This document shows, one piece after another, positions 1 to 6,645 of a DNA stretch of 11,900 nt (its first letter is position 1; every line of letters begins with the position of its first letter). Location of the stretch: contig DASUZD010000254.1 of assembly GCA_036377055.1 (NCBI GenBank), forward strand, positions 1 to 11,900. The letters run 5' to 3'. The stretch comes from DASUZD01 sp036377055 (lineage in GTDB: Bacteria > Actinomycetota > Thermoleophilia > Gaiellales > Gaiellaceae). The position numbers and the translations under genes are program-made. The notes below the pieces were generated by a model. It saw only the letters and a list, made by a program, of their open reading frames with translations. It was not told the DNA's origin and ran no database searches.

Positions 1-1170
1 GCCGCGCATCTGGTCTGCCGGATCACCGTCCCGAACGCCGACCCGTACCTGCTGCCGATGGCCGCGCTCCTGACCGCGGTCGGCCTCACCGAGATCTACC
101 GGCTCAACCCGACCGACGCGTTCCGCCAGGGCCTCTGGATCGTGATCGCGCTCGGCGCGTTCGCCGGGACCCTGCTCGCGCTGCGGCGCGACTTCCGCCG
201 GCTCGAGAACTACAAGTACCTCTTCGGCCTCGCGGCGATCGTCCTGCTCTACCTGCCGCGCGTGCCCGGGCTCGGGACGAGCGTGAACGGCGCGCAGCTC
301 TGGATCCACGTGGGCGCGCTCCAGTTCCAGCCGGGCGAGCTGGCGAAGATCTTCCTGATCGTCTTCCTGGCCGGCTACCTGCGCGACAAGCGCGAGGTGC
401 TGGCGCAGGGGCGGCTGAAGGACTTCGGGCCGCTGCTCGTGATCTGGGGCGGCGCGATGCTCGTCCTCGTCGAGACGAACGACCTCGGCAGCGCGCTTCT
501 CTACTTCGGGATCTTCCTCGCGATGCTCTACGTCGCGACGGCGCGCGCGGTCTACGCCGCCGCGGGTGGCGCGCTCTTCGTCGCCGGCGCCTACGTCGCC
601 TACACGCGGATCGCGCACGTCCGCGACCGCGTGACGATCTGGCTCCACCCCTGGACCGAGCACAAGGTCTACTGCCCGAACGCGCCGCACCATCTCGCGC
701 TCCGCCAGGACTGCCAGGGCTACCAGCTTGTGAAGTCGCTCTACTCGATCGCGAACGGGCACTTCGGCGGCACCGGCCTCGGCCGCGGCACCTTCGAGAC
801 GACCAGCGGCGCCCCGCTGATCCCGTACCTGAACACCGACTTCATCTACTCGGCGATCGCCCAGGAGCTCGGGCTGATCGGGGCCGCCGCGCTTCTCCTC
901 GTCTACATGCTCTTCATCGCGCGCGGCTTCCGGATCGCGCTGCTCGCGGACGACGGATTCTCGAAGCTCGCCGCCGCCGGGCTCACGTTCGGCTTCGCGC
1001 TTCAGACGTTCATCATCGTCGGCGGAATCCTGCGGCTGATCCCGCTGACGGGGATCACGCTCCCGTTCGTCTCCTACGGTGGATCGAGCGTGGTCGCGAA
1101 CTTCGTCCTGCTGGCCGGGCTGCTCCTGATCTCCCATCGAGCGACCGCGCCGCCGGTGCAGAGACGATGA
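1..1170 (+). CDS. rodA: RodA/FtsW-family SEDS peptidoglycan glycosyltransferase (5' partial)
   Basis: Polytopic membrane protein that polymerises lipid II into glycan strands together with a class B PBP. The frame is open from base 1 and the first 19 codons (AAHLVCRITVPNADPYLLP) read as normal family sequence, so the gene begins upstream and the ATG at 58 is internal. Residues below count from that ATG. Family motifs seen are NGAQLWIHVG (77-86), FQPGELAKI (90-98), NDLGSALLYF (141-150), TDFIYSAIAQELGLIG (260-275) and LPFVSYGGSS (335-344). Asp261 in TDFIYS aligns with the Asp required for polymerase activity in characterised RodA proteins. The loop after WLHPW (195-199) is enlarged and holds two cysteines (C206, C219). 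The gene overlaps pbpA by ATGA. I prefer RodA to FtsW because actinobacterial rodA typically precedes pbpA and pknB; that is context, not proof. Family assignment is firm. Confidence 0.93.
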   Translation, partial: AAHLVCRITVPNADPYLLPMAALLTAVGLTEIYRLNPTDAFRQGLWIVIALGAFAGTLLALRRDFRRLENYKYLFGLAAIVLLYLPRVPGLGTSVNGAQLWIHVGALQFQPGELAKIFLIVFLAGYLRDKREVLAQGRLKDFGPLLVIWGGAMLVLVETNDLGSALLYFGIFLAMLYVATARAVYAAAGGALFVAGAYVAYTRIAHVRDRVTIWLHPWTEHKVYCPNAPHHLALRQDCQGYQLVKSLYSIANGHFGGTGLGRGTFETTSGAPLIPYLNTDFIYSAIAQELGLIGAAALLLVYMLFIARGFRIALLADDGFSKLAAAGLTFGFALQTFIIVGGILRLIPLTGITLPFVSYGGSSVVANFVLLAGLLLISHRATAPPVQRR

Positions 1171-2651
1171 TGAACCGCCAGGTCAGCCGGCTCGCGCTCG
1201 CGGCGCTCTTCCTGATGATCGCGCTGATCGGCGCGACCACGTACTGGCAGACCTGGGCCCAGGCCGGGCTCGCGGACCGCCAGGACAACGAGATCCAGCG
1301 CGTCGCGAGGTTCACGATCAAGCGCGGGCTGATCTACGCGGGCGACGGCAAGACGGTACTCGCCGCGAACCGGCCGAAGCGGGTCGGAAACCAGACGCTC
1401 TACCTCCGCCGCTACCCGCAGGGAAAGCTCGCCCCGCACGTCATCGGCTACTCGACGGAGACGCGCTCGCAGGCGGGGATCGAGCGCTCGTTCGACGACT
1501 ACCTGACCGGGTCGAACGCGAACCTGAACACGGTCCTGAAAACGGCGCTCGACCGGCTTCGCGGCGTGACCGTGAAGGGAAACAACGTCTACCTGTCGAT
1601 CGACCCGCAGGCGCAGCGGCTCGCGAACGAGGCGCTGGCCGGGAAGTGCGGGGCCGCCGTCGCAATCGAGCCGTCAACCGGCAAGGTCCTCGTCCTCGCC
1701 TCGAGCCCGTCGTACAACGAGAACCTCGTCGAGAAGAGCTTCGGGCTCATCCGCCGCATCTCGGCGCCCTGCAGACCGCCGTCGCCGCTCCTCGACCGCG
1801 CGACCCAAGGCCTCTACCAGCCGGGCTCGACCTTCAAGGTCGTGACCGCGGCGGCCGCGCTCGACACCGGCCGCTTCACCCCCGACTCGTCCTTCTACGA
1901 CCCCGGCTACTGCACGGAGTACGGCCGCAGGATCTCGAACGCGGGCAACCCCGAGACGGGGCCCGAGCAGTTCGGGCAGGTCAACTTCACGACCGCGCTC
2001 CAGCACTCGATCAACGCCGTCTTCTGCAACATCGGCAAGGCGATCGGCGCGGGGACGATCCTCGACTACGCGAAGCGGTTCGGCTTCTACTCGCGGCCGC
2101 CGCTCGAGACGCCGATCAACGAGCGCTCGGCCAGCGGCCTGTACAAGCGCGGGAAGCCGTTCCTCCCGAGCAACCCCGCCACCCAGGTCGACCCCGGGCG
2201 CCTCGCCTTCGGCCAGGAGCGGCTGCTGGTGACGCCGCTCCAGATGGCGATGGTCGCGGCGGCGGTCGCGAACCACGGCGTCGTCATGCGCCCGTACGTC
2301 GTCGAGAAGATCGTCTCGCCGGGCGGCTCGACCGTCCAGCGCACGCATCCCGACAAGCTCGACCGCGCGATCAAGCCGCAGACGGCAGGCGAGCTGACGG
2401 CGATGATGGAGGCGGTCGTCACGGGCGGAACCGGCACGGCGGCCCAGATTCCGGGCGTCCCGGTCGCGGGCAAGACGGGCACGGCCGAGACGGGCGTCGC
2501 CAACGTCTACACGGCGTGGTTCATCTCCTTCGCCCCGGCGAACAAGCCGAAGGTCGCCGTCGCGGTGGTCGTCGAGAACGGCGGTTTCGGCGGCAAGAGC
2601 GCCGCGCCGATCGCCAAAACCCTCATGCAGGCGATCCTCCGCCGCCCTTGA
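1167..2651 (+). CDS. pbpA: Class B penicillin-binding protein PbpA (peptidoglycan transpeptidase)
   Basis: Cross-links peptide stems outside the membrane and is the usual partner of RodA. The 494 residues match the length of mycobacterial PbpA (about 490). An uncleaved signal anchor occupies about residues 8-27, followed by the short N-terminal region and dimerisation segment (GYSTETRSQAGIERSFDDYL, 94-113) and the transpeptidase domain. All three catalytic motifs are present: SxxK as S221-T-F-K224, SxN as S281-I-N283 and KTGT as K436-T439. Four cysteines (C161, C202, C249, C287) lie in the extracytoplasmic part and could form disulphides. The start overlaps the rodA stop (ATGA). A second ATG follows immediately at 1170 and either could be used; no clear Shine-Dalgarno is visible, so translational coupling to rodA is likely. 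The gene stops 25 nt before pknB. Confidence 0.95.
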   Translation: MMNRQVSRLALAALFLMIALIGATTYWQTWAQAGLADRQDNEIQRVARFTIKRGLIYAGDGKTVLAANRPKRVGNQTLYLRRYPQGKLAPHVIGYSTETRSQAGIERSFDDYLTGSNANLNTVLKTALDRLRGVTVKGNNVYLSIDPQAQRLANEALAGKCGAAVAIEPSTGKVLVLASSPSYNENLVEKSFGLIRRISAPCRPPSPLLDRATQGLYQPGSTFKVVTAAAALDTGRFTPDSSFYDPGYCTEYGRRISNAGNPETGPEQFGQVNFTTALQHSINAVFCNIGKAIGAGTILDYAKRFGFYSRPPLETPINERSASGLYKRGKPFLPSNPATQVDPGRLAFGQERLLVTPLQMAMVAAAVANHGVVMRPYVVEKIVSPGGSTVQRTHPDKLDRAIKPQTAGELTAMMEAVVTGGTGTAAQIPGVPVAGKTGTAETGVANVYTAWFISFAPANKPKVAVAVVVENGGFGGKSAAPIAKTLMQAILRRP

Positions 2652-2663
2652 ACTCCTAGACCC

Positions 2664-2669
2664 TACGCT
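2664..2669 (+). promoter_or_regulatory. Possible -10 element (TACGCT) for leaderless pknB transcript
   Basis: TACGCT matches the actinobacterial TANNNT -10 pattern and ends 7 nt before the pknB ATG, which would put the transcription start at the start codon itself. It lies in the 25-nt pbpA-pknB gap, the largest gap in this operon. No convincing -35 is visible, and hexamers like this occur by chance, so this is weak. Confidence 0.28.
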
Positions 2670-2676
2670 ACAGGCC

Positions 2677-4599
2677 ATGGCGGTCTCCGACACGCTGATC
2701 AACACGCTCTTCCACGGGCGCTACAAGATCGTCCGCAAGCTGGGCACGGGCGGGATGGCGAACGTGTATCTCGCCGAGGACCAGGAGCTCGGGCGGCGTG
2801 TCGCGATCAAGATCCTGAACGATCGCCACGCGGCCGACGAGCAGTTCGTCGAGCGGTTCCGGCGCGAGGCGAAGAACGCCGCTGGCCTCTCGCACCCGAA
2901 CATCGTCTCGATCTACGACCGCGGCGAGGCCGAGGGCACCTACTACATCTCGATGGAGTACCTCGACGGCCGCAGCCTGAAGGAGCTGATTCTCGCGCGC
3001 GGGCCGGCGCCGATCTCGGTGGCGATCGACTACGCGCGCCAGATCCTCGCGGCGCTCAAGGTCGCGCACCGCCAGGGGCTCGTCCACCGCGACATCAAGC
3101 CGCACAACGTGCTCGTCGACGGCGAGGGCCGGCTCAAGGTGACCGACTTCGGCATCGCCCGCGCAGGGCCGAGCCAGATGACGGAAGAAGGCTCGATCAT
3201 CGGCACCGCGCAGTACCTCTCCCCCGAGCAGGCGCAGGGTGCGCCGGTGACGCCGGCCTCCGACCTCTACTCCGTCGGGATCGTGCTCTACGAGCTTTTG
3301 ACCGGCGCTGTTCCGTTCGCGGGCGAGACGCCGGTCGAGCTCGCGATGAAGCACCTGTCGAAGACGCCGGACGCGCCGTCGCACCTGCGGCCGGAGATCC
3401 CGCGCGACCTCGACTTCGTCGTCATGCGTGCGCTCGCGAAGTCGCCGGAGGAGCGGTACGCGAGCGCCGACGAGATGGACGCCGACCTGGCGCGCGTCGC
3501 CCGCGGCGTCTCGGTCAGCCCCGAGACGGAGGAGGCGGCGACGGCGATCATCGCCCGGCCGATCACGCTGCCGACCTCTCAGCTTCCGACCCAGCCGCGG
3601 CCTCCGGTCCGCCCGCCGCCGCCTTCCTACTACGACTACGACGAGCCGGGCGGCCGGCGACGCTCCGTCTGGCCCTGGCTCCTCGCGCTCGCGCTCGTCG
3701 CGCTCGCCGGCCTCGTCGGCTGGTACGCGTACACGCAGATCCAGCACCAGCTGAACGCCTCGAAGCCGGTCGCGGTCGGCTCCTACCTGAACCTGCGCGA
3801 GCAGCAGGCGGTCGCGCAGATCCGCGACGCCGGGCTGAGCCCCGACGTGCACCGCCGCCCGAGCGGCGCGACGGCGATCGGCTTCGTCTTCCGGCAGGAC
3901 CCGGCGCCCGGAAACCGGATCGACAAGGGCAACCAAGTCTCCATCTTCGTGTCGACCGGCCGCGCGAAGACGACGGTTCCCGACGTGCGCGGGCAGTCGG
4001 CCGTCGACGCGGCGGCCGCGATCGCGAAGGCGGGTCTGACCCCAGACGTCCATGAGATCAACTCGGAGAAGGACGTGAACACGGTGATCGCGCAGTCGCC
4101 GAAGCCGGGCGAGCAGGTCCCGCGCGGGTCGAAGGTTCGGATCAACGTCTCGAAAGGACCGGCCTCGATCGCGGTACCGCCGGTCGTCGGCTTGCCGTAC
4201 GCTCAGGCGGAGTCGACGCTCAAGGCGAAGGGATTCCAGGTGACGCGAAGGGACGTGGACTCGAACGAGCCGGCCGACACGGTCCTGGGCGAGGACCCGG
4301 GCGCGAACACGACGGCGCCCGAGGGCTCGACCGTCACGCTGACGGTCTCGAGGGGCCCGACGAAGAAGCCGGTCCCGCAGGTGACGACGCTCGACAAGGA
4401 CACGGCGATCTCGACGCTCCAGGACTCCGGGTTCAAGGTGAAGGTCGTGCCGCAGGACACGAATGACCCGGGCGCGGAGAACATCGTCCTCGACCAGTCG
4501 CCCGCCCCGAACACGCCGGCCGCGCCCGGCTCGACCGTGACGATCTACGTCGGCCACCTCGTCGGCGCGACCACCGACACGACGCAGAACGGCCAGTGA
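2677..4599 (+). CDS. pknB: PknB-type transmembrane Ser/Thr kinase with four PASTA repeats
   Basis: Hanks-type kinase that couples sensing of muropeptide or lipid II to control of wall synthesis and division. The cytoplasmic kinase domain spans about residues 16-275: Gly loop GTGGMANVY (23-31), ATP lysine K45 (VAIKI), HRDIKPHN (137-144, catalytic D139), DFG (157-159) and SPE (182-184). The activation loop keeps GTAQYLSPEQ as in mycobacterial PknB, with T169 and T177 as candidate phosphosites. A Pro-rich juxtamembrane linker (about 295-325) and one membrane segment (about 331-352) follow. Four extracellular PASTA repeats lie near 364-426, 431-493, 497-559 and 565-626, then a short polar tail. 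At 640 residues it resembles typical PknB. It starts at ATG 25 nt after pbpA and overlaps ddl by GTGA. No PknA, PstP or FHA gene is visible here; these may lie upstream of the window. Confidence 0.96.
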   Translation: MAVSDTLINTLFHGRYKIVRKLGTGGMANVYLAEDQELGRRVAIKILNDRHAADEQFVERFRREAKNAAGLSHPNIVSIYDRGEAEGTYYISMEYLDGRSLKELILARGPAPISVAIDYARQILAALKVAHRQGLVHRDIKPHNVLVDGEGRLKVTDFGIARAGPSQMTEEGSIIGTAQYLSPEQAQGAPVTPASDLYSVGIVLYELLTGAVPFAGETPVELAMKHLSKTPDAPSHLRPEIPRDLDFVVMRALAKSPEERYASADEMDADLARVARGVSVSPETEEAATAIIARPITLPTSQLPTQPRPPVRPPPPSYYDYDEPGGRRRSVWPWLLALALVALAGLVGWYAYTQIQHQLNASKPVAVGSYLNLREQQAVAQIRDAGLSPDVHRRPSGATAIGFVFRQDPAPGNRIDKGNQVSIFVSTGRAKTTVPDVRGQSAVDAAAAIAKAGLTPDVHEINSEKDVNTVIAQSPKPGEQVPRGSKVRINVSKGPASIAVPPVVGLPYAQAESTLKAKGFQVTRRDVDSNEPADTVLGEDPGANTTAPEGSTVTLTVSRGPTKKPVPQVTTLDKDTAISTLQDSGFKVKVVPQDTNDPGAENIVLDQSPAPNTPAAPGSTVTIYVGHLVGATTDTTQNGQ

Positions 4600-5654
4600 C
4601 CGAGCGCCGGATCCGCGTCGCGGTGATCATGGGCGGTCGCTCGAGCGAGCACGAGATCTCACTCGCCTCGGCTCGGTCGGTGGTCGACGCGCTCGACCCG
4701 GCGCGGTACGAGACGGTCGAGATCGAGATCGGCCGCGAGGGGCGCTGGGCGCTCCCCTCCGGGAACGGACGTGTCCCGGCCGCCCTTGACCCGGGGTCAG
4801 GCCCCCGGACCGGTCCCGGCGAGACGCTGCCGGTTCCGGCCGAGTCCCGCGCGGTCGCGACGACGCTCGGAGGGGTCGACGTCGTGCTCCCGATCCTCCA
4901 CGGCCCGTTCGGCGAGGACGGGACCGTGCAGGGGCTGCTCGAGCTCGCCGACGTGCCGTACGTCGGCGCCGGCCACGGCGCGTCGTATGTCTGCATGGAC
5001 AAGGACGTGTTCAAGTCGGTCATGCGCGACAAGGGCATCCCGGTGACGCAGAGCGTGACCCTGCGCGAGGGCGACGAGATCCGCAATCCGTTCGGCTACC
5101 CCGTCTTCGTCAAGCCGTCGCAGCTCGGCTCGTCGATCGGGATCTCGAAGGTGCGCGAGGAGTCCGAGCTCGAGGAGGCGGTCGCGCTCGCGCGCAGACA
5201 CGGCGAGAAGGTGCTCGTCGAGGAGTTCGTCGAGGGCACGGAGATCGAGGTCGGTGTGCTCGGGAACCAGGAGCCGATCGCGTCGCTCCCGGGCCAGGTC
5301 GTTGCACACTTCGCCGACTGGTATGACTACTCGTCCAAGTACGACGAGGGCGGCTCGGACCTGCTCGTCCCGCCGCCGGGTCTCTCGCAGGAGCAGATCG
5401 AGCGCGCGCAGACGCTCGCGGTCGACGCGTTCCGGGCGACGGACTGCGAGGGCATGGTCCGCGCGGACATGTTCGTCCGCGCCGACGACGGCCAGGTCGT
5501 CGTCAACGAGCTGAACACGATCCCGGGCTTCACCGACACGAGCTTCTACGCTCGGCTCTTCGAGGCTTCGGGCGTGCCGTACCCGAAGCTCGTCGACCGG
5601 CTGATCGAGCTCGCGATCGAGCGCCACGAACGGCGTCAGCGCTACCTGTTCTAG
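4596..5654 (+). CDS. ddl: D-alanine--D-alanine ligase
   Basis: ATP-grasp enzyme that joins two D-alanines for the UDP-MurNAc-pentapeptide. Conserved elements are IMGGRSSEHEISLASA (11-26, Glu18 at the first D-Ala site), HGPFGEDGTVQGLLEL (102-117), VKPSQLGSSIGISKV (172-186), VLVEEFVEGTEIEVGVLG (206-223), the omega-loop YDYSSKY (243-249) and the metal/ATP end RADMFV...NELNTIPGF (D291, E305, N307). The omega-loop tyrosine, which VanA-type D-Ala-D-Lac ligases replace, argues for the dipeptide product. The 352 residues are slightly long for the family; the excess seems to lie at about 53-85, which includes a DNA palindrome listed separately. The start is GTG overlapping the pknB stop (GTGA) with no Shine-Dalgarno, so coupled translation is likely. 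Placing the ligase directly after pknB puts precursor supply in the same unit as polymerase, transpeptidase and sensor kinase. Confidence 0.95.
   Translation: MTERRIRVAVIMGGRSSEHEISLASARSVVDALDPARYETVEIEIGREGRWALPSGNGRVPAALDPGSGPRTGPGETLPVPAESRAVATTLGGVDVVLPILHGPFGEDGTVQGLLELADVPYVGAGHGASYVCMDKDVFKSVMRDKGIPVTQSVTLREGDEIRNPFGYPVFVKPSQLGSSIGISKVREESELEEAVALARRHGEKVLVEEFVEGTEIEVGVLGNQEPIASLPGQVVAHFADWYDYSSKYDEGGSDLLVPPPGLSQEQIERAQTLAVDAFRATDCEGMVRADMFVRADDGQVVVNELNTIPGFTDTSFYARLFEASGVPYPKLVDRLIELAIERHERRQRYLF
4787..4799. repeat. 13-nt palindrome (TGACCC-G-GGGTCA) inside ddl
   Basis: A perfect 6-bp inverted repeat with a one-base centre, within a GC-rich stretch that continues to about 4820. It codes in frame for part of LDPGSGPRTGP (ddl residues 65-74 and on), in the variable linker between the N-terminal sheet and the VDVVLPILHGPFGEDG block. 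The palindrome is a direct observation. That it came from a dispersed repeat family is inference, since no second copy of this exact form is in the window. Confidence 0.45.
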
Positions 5655-5658
5655 GCCC

Positions 5659-6645
5659 GTGAGGCTCGCGGCCGCCGCGGTGCTCGTCGTGGCGTTAGCC
5701 GGTTGCAGGTCGACGCACGCGAGCGCACCGACGAGGCGAGCGATCGTGCTCCGGCCACTCCCACCCCAGGGGCTCATCGACGAAGAGCGCACCGGGGTTG
5801 CGCTTCGCGATCTGCGGGGCAGGCGGCTCGTCTGGTTGCGTGGCTTCGCCGTCTCGCCGCCCGAGACAGCGATCGCGTTTGGCTACTTGAGCACACGCTT
5901 GCCGACGCCGCTGCTCCACGGACCGCACGGGTGGTATCGCCTCGACACGGCCCGTCACATGCTGATCCCGAGCCGCGGCGACCGGGTGTCGCTCACCAGT
6001 GGGACCATCGTGGTGGCTCATGCCGGGCCGACATTCACGGTCGAGCGGAGAGACCATGTCCTCATACGCGGCCTGGCGCCGACCTTTCAGATCGTCTCAC
6101 AGCGCCTCGTCCAGGCCGGAAGCACGCTCCTCGACGTCGAGAAGGGCCGGCGCTGGAAGCTTCCGCCCCGTTGCCTGTTCGCCGGGTTCCGCGAGCGAAC
6201 GCTCGTCCTCGCCTGCGGGATCGCACACGGCGCCGAGGGGGCTGCACCGATGATCCTCGAGCAGATGGCGCCCGGACGGACGGCACGACAAATCACCCAA
6301 CGGCTCGCCCAGCTGATTCCGGACGTCGCCGCCCTGTCGCCAGACGGAGCGTGGGTCGCCGTCGAGGGCTTCACCGGCTGCGCCGCGAGCTACGTCTACG
6401 TCGCACCGGCGGGAGGCGGCCGCGCGCGCCTCGTATACGGCAAGACCCCGACCGACCCGTTCTCCTCGAACTACTCCACCCTGCTCGGGTGGAGCGCCGA
6501 CGGCCGGCTCGTCGTCCTCCTCGAGCCGCCGCACTGCGACGAGCCCAGGCCGCCGCGTCCGCCCACCGGCGTCTTCCTCGTCGACCCGCGCACGCTTGCG
6601 CGCACGTTCGTCACGAGGAACGCCACGGCGATGTGGTCCCGCTAG
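5659..6645 (+). CDS. Putative lipoprotein of unknown function (beta-propeller-like repeats)
   Basis: I do not recognise a named family. The GTG start (4 nt after ddl) gives a classic lipoprotein signal: MRLAAAAVLVVALAGC with lipobox LAGC, so Cys16 would be lipidated and the protein anchored on the outer face of the membrane. The mature part is about 313 residues. It contains phrases typical of TolB/WD40-like propeller blades, for example DVAALSPDGAWVAVEG and LLGWSADGRLVVLLEP, and ends with a blade-like VFLVDPRTL segment. Other cysteines occur in PPRCLF, LACGIA, FTGCAAS and PPHCDE. Codon use is looser than in its neighbours (about 10 of the first 60 codons end in A/T), and it has the only in-frame TTA leucine codon I find in the window (5695-5697). 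Its operon position suggests an envelope role, but catalysis or ligand cannot be read from the sequence. Its stop shares CTAG with the opposing kinase gene. Confidence 0.8.
   Translation: MRLAAAAVLVVALAGCRSTHASAPTRRAIVLRPLPPQGLIDEERTGVALRDLRGRRLVWLRGFAVSPPETAIAFGYLSTRLPTPLLHGPHGWYRLDTARHMLIPSRGDRVSLTSGTIVVAHAGPTFTVERRDHVLIRGLAPTFQIVSQRLVQAGSTLLDVEKGRRWKLPPRCLFAGFRERTLVLACGIAHGAEGAAPMILEQMAPGRTARQITQRLAQLIPDVAALSPDGAWVAVEGFTGCAASYVYVAPAGGGRARLVYGKTPTDPFSSNYSTLLGWSADGRLVVLLEPPHCDEPRPPRPPTGVFLVDPRTLARTFVTRNATAMWSR

Noticed and set aside
58..60. ATG at 58 as the start of the SEDS gene
   Set aside because: The frame is open from base 1 and the residues before it (HLVCRITVPNADPYLLP) fit the family, so the gene starts upstream of the window.
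4032..4043. GGGTCTGACCCC inverted repeat in pknB
   Set aside because: It encodes the conserved AGLTP segment of a PASTA repeat, so coding constraint explains it better than an inserted repeat.
2668..4557. Long open frame antisense to pknB (about 629 codons)
   Set aside because: Arg/Asp/Val-rich shadow produced by high GC3 of the opposite strand; pknB has full domain support.
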